From Saprospiraceae bacterium (lineage in GTDB: Bacteria > Bacteroidota > Bacteroidia > Chitinophagales > Saprospiraceae): a stretch of 34,311 nucleotides of DNA. The stretch lies in the NCBI GenBank assembly GCA_024762995.1, contig JANTGI010000020.1:1-34311 (forward strand), written 5' to 3'. Shown here one piece after another: positions 1-7,106 of this stretch (positions are counted from its first letter, which is position 1; the number at the start of each line of letters is the position of its first letter). Both the position numbers and the translations under genes were made by a program. The notes under the pieces were generated by a model. That model did no database searches, was not told the DNA's origin, and worked only from the letters and a program-made list of their open reading frames with translations.

Positions 1-112
1 ACCCCAAAAGCAACTTGTAGCGCTCCCACCAAAAGCAGCTTGCTGCGCCCCAAAGACCAAAAGCAGCTTGCTGCGCTCCAAAGACCAAAAGCGCCACAGG
101 CGCGCCCCAAAG
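1..112. repeat. Tandem 27-29 bp hairpin repeat (four copies)
   Basis: Four head-to-tail copies lie at 1-27, 28-55, 56-83 and 84-112. Each has the frame ACCAAAAGC, stem-loop, GC-CCC-AAAG. The stem differs between copies but stays paired: GCAGC-TT-GCTGC in copies 2 and 3, GCGCC-ACA-GGCGC in copy 4, and an imperfect GCAAC-TT-GTAGC in copy 1. The array touches the window edge and may continue upstream. It is non-coding as far as I can see. Confidence 0.8.
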
Positions 113-288
113 ACCTCCTCCCCCAACACATAAAAAAATAATAAAATAAATTTTTGGAATAATATTTGTTTTACACCATACAAACTTACATACACACAAA
201 AAATTATTTCCACGCACAGACACTAGCGGACGACGGCCAAACAAAAAATAGCCGAAATCTAATAGTGACAAATTAAACACCAAATACT

Positions 289-1269
289 ATGAGTACTAGT
301 CTGAGAATTTTAATTTCGGCTACTGCTATTATTGGGTTACTTACGGTAACTGCTTTTCAGCAAAATAGCCTTATCTCCTACAAACAACTTATTGGCGTCC
401 AAAGCCAAAAGCTCAAAAAGCAAGCTCAAACCATTGAAAATCAAGCTGAAGAAATCGAAGAATTGACCATCAGCAATACTTTACTGGAAGATCAACTCCT
501 CCTAGTCAGAGACAGCATCAGCATTTTGCAGAATGATCTCGCTGCACTAAAAACGACGCTCGAAAAAAGTAAAACGAACCTTTCTGCCATTCAAAAAGAA
601 TTAAAGGTCCGTCAAAAAGAACTAGATTTTGTCAAAGCTGAATTATTGCAGAAAACTTCCAATTCGGCGAAAGTCGCTCAACTTAAAGAAAAAGTAGCCG
701 AGCTCGAAGAGCAATTAGAGCAATTGAACTACCTAAAGCAAAATGAGCAAGAAGATTTCGTCGAATATGAAACCGAAGCCCAAGACTTAGAGACAGAAGT
801 CGTTGAAAAAGAACAAACCGCCGAAAAAATGACCCAATTAAAGGCCATTTTGGAGAATACCATTATTGATTATAAAGGAATTTCCCTAAGAACAGAAAGA
901 GATGGAGACAATATCTCCAAAATAAAAAAGAACGGTAAAAATTGGAAATATACCTTTATCAACTTTGATTTGCAAAATACAAATCCCGCATTTTTGGTCG
1001 GTTCTACATTTGAATGGCGCATCATTGACATGGACAATGGCGAGCCCATCTCCTTTATAGAATCCAACCAAGTTTATCCCAAAGGAATAGATACAAAAGG
1101 ATTTTCTTTTACTTATCAAGGATATGCCCAAGAAGCCGTTTTTATCAATACCCAAGAAAAACAAGGGAGTAGCTACGAATTAAAACTATACTATCTGGAA
1201 GACGACCAAGCCTACTACGTAAATGGCAGCTCCAGACCCATTGTCTTTGACAAACATTGCATAGACTAA
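289..1269 (+). CDS. Coiled-coil membrane-anchored protein of unknown function
   Basis: I do not recognise a family. The 326-residue product has one hydrophobic segment near the N-terminus (about residues 5-23), either an uncleaved anchor or a signal peptide. A long Glu/Lys/Gln/Leu-rich heptad-like stretch (about 30-185) should form a coiled coil. A C-terminal domain of about 135 residues (190-326), rich in aromatic and beta-type sequence, ends in HCID. The layout suggests a protein anchored in the inner membrane or exported, with the coiled coil acting as a spacer or oligomeriser and the C-terminal domain in the periplasm; this is inference. ATG 289 sits in an A-rich context and is the only good start. 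I found no clear TAnnTTTG box upstream. It stands alone, followed by a strong hairpin. Confidence 0.85.
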   Translation: MSTSLRILISATAIIGLLTVTAFQQNSLISYKQLIGVQSQKLKKQAQTIENQAEEIEELTISNTLLEDQLLLVRDSISILQNDLAALKTTLEKSKTNLSAIQKELKVRQKELDFVKAELLQKTSNSAKVAQLKEKVAELEEQLEQLNYLKQNEQEDFVEYETEAQDLETEVVEKEQTAEKMTQLKAILENTIIDYKGISLRTERDGDNISKIKKNGKNWKYTFINFDLQNTNPAFLVGSTFEWRIIDMDNGEPISFIESNQVYPKGIDTKGFSFTYQGYAQEAVFINTQEKQGSSYELKLYYLEDDQAYYVNGSSRPIVFDKHCID

Positions 1270-1312
1270 AACCAACTATTTAGTCACGCCCCATTTTCTA
1301 TAAAATTCGCCT

Positions 1313-1369
1313 GTTTTGCCCAATTTTTTCTGGTAGCTCACAGCTATGAGTCAAAAAATTGGGCAAAAC
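1313..1369. terminator. Long perfect inverted repeat, probable terminator of the coiled-coil gene
   Basis: Two 17-bp arms (1313-1329 and 1353-1369) are perfect reverse complements of the form GTTTTGCCCAATTTTTT. The 23-nt loop contains a second small hairpin, TAGCT-CAC-AGCTA. The element starts 44 bp after the stop codon at 1269. A T-run sits inside the left arm and an A-run inside the right arm, so it can fold in transcripts from either strand. It is longer than a typical intrinsic terminator and could also be a remnant of a miniature repeat element. Confidence 0.6.
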
Positions 1370-1468
1370 CATTTTTAAATGAGCATCTTCAAGCTGACCC
1401 ATCCAAATATATTAGTGATTATTGACCTATTTTTTCCCCTAAAAAGCAAATGCTTTCGCAAAAAATCG

Positions 1469-1476
1469 TAATTTTG
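1469..1476 (+). promoter_or_regulatory. -7 promoter box TAATTTTG before the patatin gene
   Basis: The box matches the Bacteroidota sigma-ABfr -7 consensus TAnnTTTG exactly and lies 41 bp before ATG 1518. No clear -33 TTTG is visible at the usual spacing. Confidence 0.5.
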
Positions 1477-1517
1477 TGAAAACACCATGCAGCTTAAAAG
1501 CTTAGTCACCCAAGCTC

Positions 1518-2780
1518 ATGAATGGCTTCAACACTAATCAATTGGAAAAGTATAAAATTCTATCTTTAGACGGCGGCGGCTCTTGGGCATTAGTCCAAGC
1601 CATGACCTTAGGACGGATATTTGGAGATATTCCCGGTAGGGAAATACTCGCCCACTTTGACCTAGTCATTGCCAATTCCGGTGGAAGCATCGTAGCAGCA
1701 GGCCTTGCGGAAAACTACCGCCCAAGCCAATTGGAAGACCTATTCCTCAATGAATCTATCAGAAAAAGTATTTTTTACAATCTTGGATTTACCCAAAAAT
1801 CATTGATCACCAGAATCACCCGCTTATTTGGCATCGGCCCCAAGTATTCGGCGGAAGCCAAGTATAATGGTCTCCAAAAAGTCCTACCCGAATTAAGCAA
1901 AATCCCTTTGACCCAAGTTCCGGCCCTCATTCCCGGCAAGCGGAATACCCAATTCATGGTAACCACCTATGATTATTACCGCAATAGAGCAAGATTTTTT
2001 CGCTCCAATATGAAAAGCTTCTCCAAAACCGCCAATTTATCCAATCGAAGAAAGCGAAATGTCCCCAGAAATCCTGACCCCGCTACCTTTGTCCAAGCCA
2101 TTCATGCGGCTACCAATGCGCCCGTCAACTATTTTGACAAGCCGGCCAAAATCCAATTTGAGACATCAAGGGGCATTGTCGAAAGATTTTTTTGGGACGG
2201 AGCCGTCGGTGGCTACAACAATCCGGTTTTGGCCGGAGTCATCGAAGCCCTAAGTAATGGTATTGCCGCCGAAAACATACACATCCTTTCCATCGGTACC
2301 GGCATCAAATATCTGCCCAAGCAAGATGTCTTTCAATCGGCTTACGAAGAGCTAGTCATTCGATTTGACAAACCCACATTGACGAAAGATTTGGTCAAGA
2401 TGACCGCAAGCATTTTGAGTGACCCCCCGGATGCGGCCAGTTATACATCCTATACGATTATTGCACCGGACCTTCCGGCAAAATCCGAGCGTTTTGTTCG
2501 CCTGTGTCCGGTCATCCAGCCCAGTTTGCACCTCAAGGACAACGTACCTACTTGGGACATCCCCGACGAATATACCTTCCCTGAGTTTCGTGACCTGCTC
2601 CACTTGGAAATGGATGCCGTCGAAGACAAACACGTCAAATTAATCCAAAAAATGACCCAACTTTGGCTAGAGAATAAAACCTTGAACCAACCGATTCGAA
2701 ATGATAAATATCTACGTTGCCTTCTAGGACACAATACTTTTGGAGAAGGTTTGGAGGACTTAAAAAGTTGGCTTCCTTAA
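1518..2780 (+). CDS. Patatin-like phospholipase
   Basis: Predicted acyl hydrolase of the patatin family, cleaving ester-linked fatty acids from membrane lipids with a Ser-Asp dyad. The 420-residue product shows the oxyanion loop DGGG at residues 18-21, the nucleophile elbow ANSGG with Ser54, and the Asp motif DGAVGG with Asp227. The elbow has Ala in place of the first Gly of GxSxG. No signal peptide is visible, so a cytoplasmic location is likely. No transmembrane helix is evident. Patatins occur in anti-phage systems such as CapV of CBASS, but there is no nucleotide cyclase or other defence gene beside this one, so a general lipid role is more likely. It is convergent with the outer-membrane protein gene at 2937. 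Family assignment is secure; substrate is unknown. Confidence 0.9.
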   Translation: MNGFNTNQLEKYKILSLDGGGSWALVQAMTLGRIFGDIPGREILAHFDLVIANSGGSIVAAGLAENYRPSQLEDLFLNESIRKSIFYNLGFTQKSLITRITRLFGIGPKYSAEAKYNGLQKVLPELSKIPLTQVPALIPGKRNTQFMVTTYDYYRNRARFFRSNMKSFSKTANLSNRRKRNVPRNPDPATFVQAIHAATNAPVNYFDKPAKIQFETSRGIVERFFWDGAVGGYNNPVLAGVIEALSNGIAAENIHILSIGTGIKYLPKQDVFQSAYEELVIRFDKPTLTKDLVKMTASILSDPPDAASYTSYTIIAPDLPAKSERFVRLCPVIQPSLHLKDNVPTWDIPDEYTFPEFRDLLHLEMDAVEDKHVKLIQKMTQLWLENKTLNQPIRNDKYLRCLLGHNTFGEGLEDLKSWLP

Positions 2781-2870
2781 CTTACCGCTTCTGTACCTCG
2801 GTCAAATAGTAAAACAATACAGCGGTATCGCTCATCCCTGACTCCGTGGTTTATTGGTTAAGGGCACAGG

Positions 2871-2918
2871 GCCGAAGGCAAATAAACCTGCCCGTTGCAG
2901 GCGGGCGCCGAAGGCAAA
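2871..2918. repeat. Direct repeat flanking a GC-rich hairpin between convergent genes
   Basis: GCCGAAGGCAAA occurs at 2871-2882 and again at 2907-2918. Between them lies a GC-rich segment with two alternative stems: CCTGC-CCGTT-GCAGG, and GCCCG paired with CGGGC. It sits between the convergent ends of the patatin and outer-membrane protein genes, so it may help end transcription, but neither side has a T-tract. Confidence 0.5.
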
Positions 2919-2936
2919 CAACCCATTCCCCCCCAT

Positions 2937-3755
2937 TCACATCCCTACACTCGAATAACTAATACCAAAATTCAGCCCGGTCGATAAGCTAGAATGAAAA
3001 ACAGAACTAAAACTCAACTCTAAGCCTTTGAGCCGGTAACTCATACCGAGTGAAGGAAGAAGGTTCTTTTCCCCGACTTGGATACCAGCCAAAAAAGAAA
3101 AGGGCTTTTTAGGGCGATAATCAAAGGCCGTTTTGATAAGATACTTGGTTTGTTGTGGTTTGGAAATTTCAAAAGCGGTAGTCAGCTTGGTTATTTTCCA
3201 TATGATTCCGGCTGCAAATTCACTGTTAAAACTATAGGCAGGTTTTTCTTTTCGGTCAGGCAACGGGTTGGAGAGAAAGATGCCTGCTTGGATATTTTCC
3301 GAAAGGGGGAACTGGGTGCCTAAGTTAAAAGAAATGGTCCGAAAATCATCATAGTGATCGGCTTGCCGATTCAAAATAAGCAGGTTGCCGCCGATGGCCG
3401 TTTTTTTCGCAAGTTTTCGAGCGTAGCCCAAGGTCCATTCTTGAACAAACAGCCCATTAATCCCCAGCCTATTGACCCCCATCTGAAAACTACCGATAGA
3501 TGAAGAAGTATAAGAAGCGCCTACCGCAAAACCTTGAATATCAGTACCTAAGTATCTATTTTCGATAGAAGCAAAGGCATTCAACTTGTCGGAAAAAGCG
3601 ACTTGAGCCGGATTACCGTAATAGCCCGGAGCAAAGGAAGTGGCCTTGATATTAGCCATGGCGACTTGCTTGGCCGGCAGACTAAAACTCTGTGCTTTAG
3701 TTTTTCCGAAAGGGAGAATAAGTAGAAAAAATAGGGTCGTAATTTGGAATCGCAT
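2937..3755 (-). CDS. Outer-membrane beta-barrel protein (PorV/PorQ-like)
   Basis: The 272-residue product starts with a clear signal peptide (about residues 1-21, MRFQITTLFFLLILPFGKTKA). The mature part has alternating hydrophobic and polar beta strands throughout, as in outer-membrane barrels. A GNPAQVAF segment near the mature N-terminus resembles the NPA element of PorV/PorQ and FadL-like proteins, so I place it loosely in that group. Assignment to a named T9SS component is not supported. It is the second gene of an operon with the sirtuin gene (5 bp between them). The co-transcription may be incidental. Confidence 0.75.
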   Translation of the reverse strand: MRFQITTLFFLLILPFGKTKAQSFSLPAKQVAMANIKATSFAPGYYGNPAQVAFSDKLNAFASIENRYLGTDIQGFAVGASYTSSSIGSFQMGVNRLGINGLFVQEWTLGYARKLAKKTAIGGNLLILNRQADHYDDFRTISFNLGTQFPLSENIQAGIFLSNPLPDRKEKPAYSFNSEFAAGIIWKITKLTTAFEISKPQQTKYLIKTAFDYRPKKPFSFLAGIQVGEKNLLPSLGMSYRLKGLELSFSSVFHSSLSTGLNFGISYSSVGM

Positions 3756-3760
3756 AGGAA

Positions 3761-4465
3761 CTAAATAAAGTTTTCAAATTGGATAAGTTGATCCACTAAA
3801 GCGGGGACACCGATGGTGGCTTTTTCTTCTATAATGGATGATTTGGGGTTGGCACTAAGTTGATACGTGGGTTGAGGCTTTGGGTCAATATAGTAAATCT
3901 GGGCGTTTGGCGGAGCAAACTCAAAAAGTCCCGCAGCCGGATAAACTTGCAAGGAGGTACCTATAATCAGAACAATGTCCGCATCCGAGACTACATCGGC
4001 AGCCGTCTTTAACATCGGGACATCCTCGCTAAACCAAACAATATGGGGCCGCAATTGATTGCCCCGCTCACACAAATCCCCCCAATTAATATCCCCTTCC
4101 CAGTCATAAACCAAGGACGGATACCCCGTACTTCTTGCCTTTCGTAATTCCCCATGTAGATGAATGACCGTGCTAGAACCGGCTCTCTCATGCAAATCAT
4201 CTACATTTTGGGTGATGATGGTGACTTCAAAGGCGGATTCTAATTTTTTGAGTGCCAGATGCCCTAGATTGGGCTCGACCTCCTTCAGTTGCCGACGTCT
4301 TTCATTATAGAATTGGAGCACCAATTTTGGGTTTTTCTGCCAACCTTGTGGGGAGGCCACATCCATAATATCATGGTTTTCCCACAATCCATTAGAATCT
4401 CTGAATGTACTGATTCCGCTTTCCGCACTCATTCCGGCTCCCGTTAGGACAGCAATCTTTCGCAT
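3761..4465 (-). CDS. cobB: SIR2-family NAD-dependent protein lysine deacylase (probable desuccinylase)
   Basis: Sirtuin that removes acyl groups from lysine using NAD+. Motifs in order: GAGMSAESGISTFRD (NAD binding, residues 9-23), TQNVDDLHERAG, HLHGEL with catalytic His104, RPHIVWFSE, and GTSLQVYPAAG. Tyr53 and Arg56 in FYNERRRQL match the Y-x-x-R pair (Tyr102/Arg105 of SIRT5; Tyr92/Arg95 of E. coli CobB) that binds succinyl or malonyl lysine, so desuccinylase activity is predicted. The paired CxxC zinc cysteines are missing; only one Cys remains in that region. I chose ATG 4465 (234 residues) over 4522 because sirtuins of this type start just before the NAD motif and because a promoter lies inside the longer frame. 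First gene of an operon. Confidence 0.93.
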   Translation of the reverse strand: MRKIAVLTGAGMSAESGISTFRDSNGLWENHDIMDVASPQGWQKNPKLVLQFYNERRRQLKEVEPNLGHLALKKLESAFEVTIITQNVDDLHERAGSSTVIHLHGELRKARSTGYPSLVYDWEGDINWGDLCERGNQLRPHIVWFSEDVPMLKTAADVVSDADIVLIIGTSLQVYPAAGLFEFAPPNAQIYYIDPKPQPTYQLSANPKSSIIEEKATIGVPALVDQLIQFENFI

Positions 4466-4480
4466 AGGGTGTTTTTTCAA

Positions 4481-4514
4481 CAAATTTATGTTTTTTTTGC
4501 TTGAATTGCCCAAA
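4481..4514 (-). promoter_or_regulatory. Promoter of the sirtuin operon (TTTG-N22-TAAATTTG)
   Basis: On the minus strand a -33-like TTTG (4514-4511) is followed after 22 bp by TAAATTTG (4488-4481), an exact TAnnTTTG match. The predicted transcription start is about 10 nt before ATG 4465. The spacer is slightly long. Confidence 0.55.
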
Positions 4515-4556
4515 TTTTCCATATGTTTTTCTCATTTATAAGGGTATTTTTGAGCA

Positions 4557-4586
4557 TTTGTGACATGATTAAGTTGGTTATTTTTG
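4557..4586 (+). promoter_or_regulatory. Promoter of the lectin-like secreted protein (TTTG-N18-TATTTTTG)
   Basis: TTTG at 4557-4560, an 18-bp spacer, and TATTTTTG at 4579-4586 match the Bacteroidota promoter pattern. It is divergent from the sirtuin promoter and 49 bp before ATG 4636. Confidence 0.65.
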
Positions 4587-4635
4587 GAATATTGATGGGA
4601 AGTCTTTTCCTTTGCTCAGACAAACAAAACATCCT

Positions 4636-6705
4636 ATGAGCACTTTACGTCATCTTTACGCCCTTACCCTAATTATTTTTCTTTCCACCCATTCTTTTGC
4701 GCAAACGCCGGATGCTTGTTCTATACCGATGCCCGGATATACGAAGCTGGGAGAATTTGAAGGTCATGGTTATTATCTTTCTGACACCTTGATGAATTGG
4801 GTGGATGCAGATGCCTATACCAAAGCCAACGGTCAGTTTTTGATTTCTATTAACTCTCAAGCCGAAAATGACTTTATTCATGGACTAGTATCGGAGATGG
4901 TGCTGATTGGCTTGAATGATTTAGAGGAGGAAGGTCAACCTGTTTGGACCAATGGAGATTCGCTGGTTTACACTAATTACAGTGATTGCTCTTGGTGTTC
5001 GACCAATGACGAAAACCACAATTTTGGGGTGATGGTACCTTGGGACGGTACGTGGATTTTGGATCACTACTTTCGCTCTGCAAAGCACATCATAGAACTA
5101 CCTTGCGGAAACTTGACCAGTGAGATTGAGATGGCCTGTCCGAATGATATATGGGTAGAAATTCCGCAAGGACAATTGAGTGTACCTGTGACATGGGATT
5201 TGCCGGTAGTGAGCACGGACTGCCTAGTGAATGATACGGTTATTATTTCCCAAACCATGGGTGCAGAATCCGGGTCTGATTTTATCGAAGGAGTATATAC
5301 AATTGGATATCAAGCCGTGGATAGTTGCAGTAGCCTTGCGGAATGTACATTTACGGTGACCACAACGATGCCGCAAGATACCGGGTGTGGAGATTTGGAA
5401 GGATTTACAAAGTTGGGTGAATTTGAAGGTCACGGCTACTATATGTCTAACGAAGCTTCGACTTGGCAAGATGCCAAAGATTTTGCGGAAGCAGCGGGTG
5501 GGTATCTGGCCACAATGAATACCAAAAACGAAAATGATTTTGTTCAATTACACTTAGGCTTGGAAATGGTCTTTATCGGTTATAATGATGCCACCATTGA
5601 AGGACAAGGTGCTTGGGCAAATGGGGAGCCCGTCTCTTTGGATTTGAGCTATAGTAACGATAGCCTTTCAGATTATGCGGTGATGAATTTTTGGAATGGC
5701 CGGTGGGTCATGGTTAATCAATGGGTTTACAAAAAATATATCTTGGAAATGGATTGTGGGGGCGCATCTCCGACCAGTATCACCATGGATTGCCCGCAGA
5801 ATATGGAAGTAACCCTGCCCGAAGACAGCGCGTTTGTACAGGTCAATTGGGATTTGCCGACCGTTTCCACCACTTGCACAAACGATACGGTCCTGCTTAC
5901 GCAAACATTAGGACAGACATCCGGTGCTTATTTTGAACAAGGCAATCATACAATTGCTTATGCAGCGACGGATAGTTGCGGAAATATTGAGACTTGCTCG
6001 TTTGAAATTACCGTAAGTTCGGCAGGAGCATGTGGCCCAATAGTTGGATACACCTTATTGGGTGAATACAACGGACACGCTTATTACTTGTCAGACGAAG
6101 CCTTACACTGGGTGGATGCCCAATTTGCAGCGGCTTCCGACGGTGGCTATTTGGCGACCATAAATAGTCAGGCAGAAAATGACTTTCTGAAAGGCGTGAT
6201 TGGTCATTCCTTGCCTTTTATTGGTTATAGCGACGCGGATACTGAAGGCACAGGAACTTGGGCCAACGGCGACAGTATGACCTTGGATTTGAGCTTTAAT
6301 AATACGGACGAAAATGATTTTGCGGTCATTAATTTTTGGGCAGGTACCTGGCAAATGGTCAATCAATGGGTCACAAAAAAATATGTCATGGAAATAGAAT
6401 GCGGAGCTGCACAAGGAGGCGTCGCTCCGGCTCCGATATTGACCACTTCATCATGGAAGCCAACTATGCATGACATTTATCCCAATCCGGCAGATGATTA
6501 TATCACTGTTCGATTGACCAATCCACAAGAAAAAAATATCCAATTCAAGATTTATGATGCCCGTGGGCAGGTCTTCCTTTCGGAAAAAAGAACCTTACCA
6601 AGAGGAGCATCAGAGCTGGAATTTGAGATTACGAAACTCCCTGCGGGTATGTATTTCTTGCAATTGGGTCAAGGCGAATACCGTCGATTTGTGAAGATGG
6701 ATTAA
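4636..6705 (+). CDS. T9SS-secreted protein with three C-type lectin-like and two HYR domains
   Basis: Predicted cell-surface or secreted adhesin of 689 residues. Order: signal peptide (1-22, ending THSFA), lectin-like 1 (about 28-157), HYR 1 (166-245), lectin-like 2 (251-375), HYR 2 (385-461), lectin-like 3 (465-590), and a Por-type C-terminal sorting domain (about 615-689, starting IYPNPADDY and ending RRFVKMD). Each lectin-like unit carries GHxYYxS, W-x-D-A, NSQAENDF or similar, IGxND or IGYxD, W-x-NG and a late W-x-G-x-W, followed by a Cys. A longer frame begins at TTG 4612, but ATG 4636 gives a clean signal peptide and a suitable distance from the promoter. The sorting domain implies passage through T9SS and surface attachment or release. 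Ligand unknown; HYR modules are usual in adhesion proteins. Confidence 0.92.
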   Translation: MSTLRHLYALTLIIFLSTHSFAQTPDACSIPMPGYTKLGEFEGHGYYLSDTLMNWVDADAYTKANGQFLISINSQAENDFIHGLVSEMVLIGLNDLEEEGQPVWTNGDSLVYTNYSDCSWCSTNDENHNFGVMVPWDGTWILDHYFRSAKHIIELPCGNLTSEIEMACPNDIWVEIPQGQLSVPVTWDLPVVSTDCLVNDTVIISQTMGAESGSDFIEGVYTIGYQAVDSCSSLAECTFTVTTTMPQDTGCGDLEGFTKLGEFEGHGYYMSNEASTWQDAKDFAEAAGGYLATMNTKNENDFVQLHLGLEMVFIGYNDATIEGQGAWANGEPVSLDLSYSNDSLSDYAVMNFWNGRWVMVNQWVYKKYILEMDCGGASPTSITMDCPQNMEVTLPEDSAFVQVNWDLPTVSTTCTNDTVLLTQTLGQTSGAYFEQGNHTIAYAATDSCGNIETCSFEITVSSAGACGPIVGYTLLGEYNGHAYYLSDEALHWVDAQFAAASDGGYLATINSQAENDFLKGVIGHSLPFIGYSDADTEGTGTWANGDSMTLDLSFNNTDENDFAVINFWAGTWQMVNQWVTKKYVMEIECGAAQGGVAPAPILTTSSWKPTMHDIYPNPADDYITVRLTNPQEKNIQFKIYDARGQVFLSEKRTLPRGASELEFEITKLPAGMYFLQLGQGEYRRFVKMD

Positions 6706-6821
6706 CGGTAGAGCAATGTCACAGATTTGGGCTATTCTTAGAGCAAGAATTTGGCAAAACTTATACACAGGGATTATACGTACCCTAAATAGTGTATTTT
6801 AAGAATAAAGAAGCCTAATTC

Positions 6822-6852
6822 TTTGAGTCCGTCTCTAATTAGGGTATCTTTG
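6822..6852 (+). promoter_or_regulatory. Promoter TTTG-N19-TATCTTTG
   Basis: TTTG at 6822-6825, a 19-bp spacer and TATCTTTG at 6845-6852 match the Bacteroidota consensus in both boxes and in spacing. It is the best promoter in the window. The predicted start is near 6858, giving a 250-nt leader before ATG 7107. Confidence 0.75.
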
Positions 6853-6955
6853 TGTCAAGAAAGCCAAACATCCCTCCTAAACCCCGAGTTTCCCGATTTC
6901 CGACGGCACTGCGTGCCACCTTTGTTATTGTTCCCTTAACAACAGGAACAACCTT

Positions 6956-6979
6956 ATGACAATTATAATCTCATTATAA
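6956..6979 (+). other. Possible 7-residue leader peptide with three Ile codons
   Basis: ATG 6956 opens a tiny frame, MTIIISL, with three different Ile codons (ATT, ATA, ATC), ending 7 nt before a terminator-like hairpin. The order is that of an attenuator, but the downstream gene is not an amino-acid pathway gene. Chance is a real alternative. Confidence 0.15.
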
Positions 6980-6985
6980 ATGTTC

Positions 6986-7017
6986 TGCTCAAGGAATTGG
7001 GTAGAGCATTTTTTTTT
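6986..7017 (+). terminator. Terminator-like hairpin inside the leader
   Basis: TGCTC (6986-6990) pairs with GAGCA (7004-7008) and is followed by nine T (7009-7017). The stem is only 5 bp with a 13-nt loop, so it is weak. It lies between promoter and start codon of the LVIVD gene and could act as a conditional stop. Confidence 0.35.
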
Positions 7018-7106
7018 GGAGGTTTCTAAAAGTTTACCCAACCTTTTTTTCAGCAAACGCTGTCATGGAGTTTGAATGCTTTTATTCCGACAAAAAAATA
7101 AAAAAG

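Larger units (their letters stand above)
6706..7106. other. Intergenic region and long leader before the LVIVD lipoprotein
   Basis: No gene is visible. It holds a well-formed promoter at 6822-6852, then a leader of about 250 nt with several inverted repeats: CCTAATT/AATTAGG around the promoter, GGCA-CTGCG-TGCC near 6905, TTGTTCC/GGAACAA near 6930-6950, a 7-residue reading frame at 6956-6979, and a hairpin with a T-run at 6986-7017. Confidence 0.6.

Noticed and set aside
2059-2734. Frames of 64-94 residues inside the patatin gene
   Set aside because: They are alternative-frame shadows; the main frame carries all catalytic motifs.
1518-2780. Patatin as part of a CBASS-type anti-phage system
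   Set aside because: No cyclic-nucleotide synthase, Cap2/Cap3 or other defence gene lies next to it.
4612-4635. TTG 4612 as start of the lectin-like protein
   Set aside because: It adds eight polar residues before the signal peptide; ATG 4636 gives a normal signal peptide.
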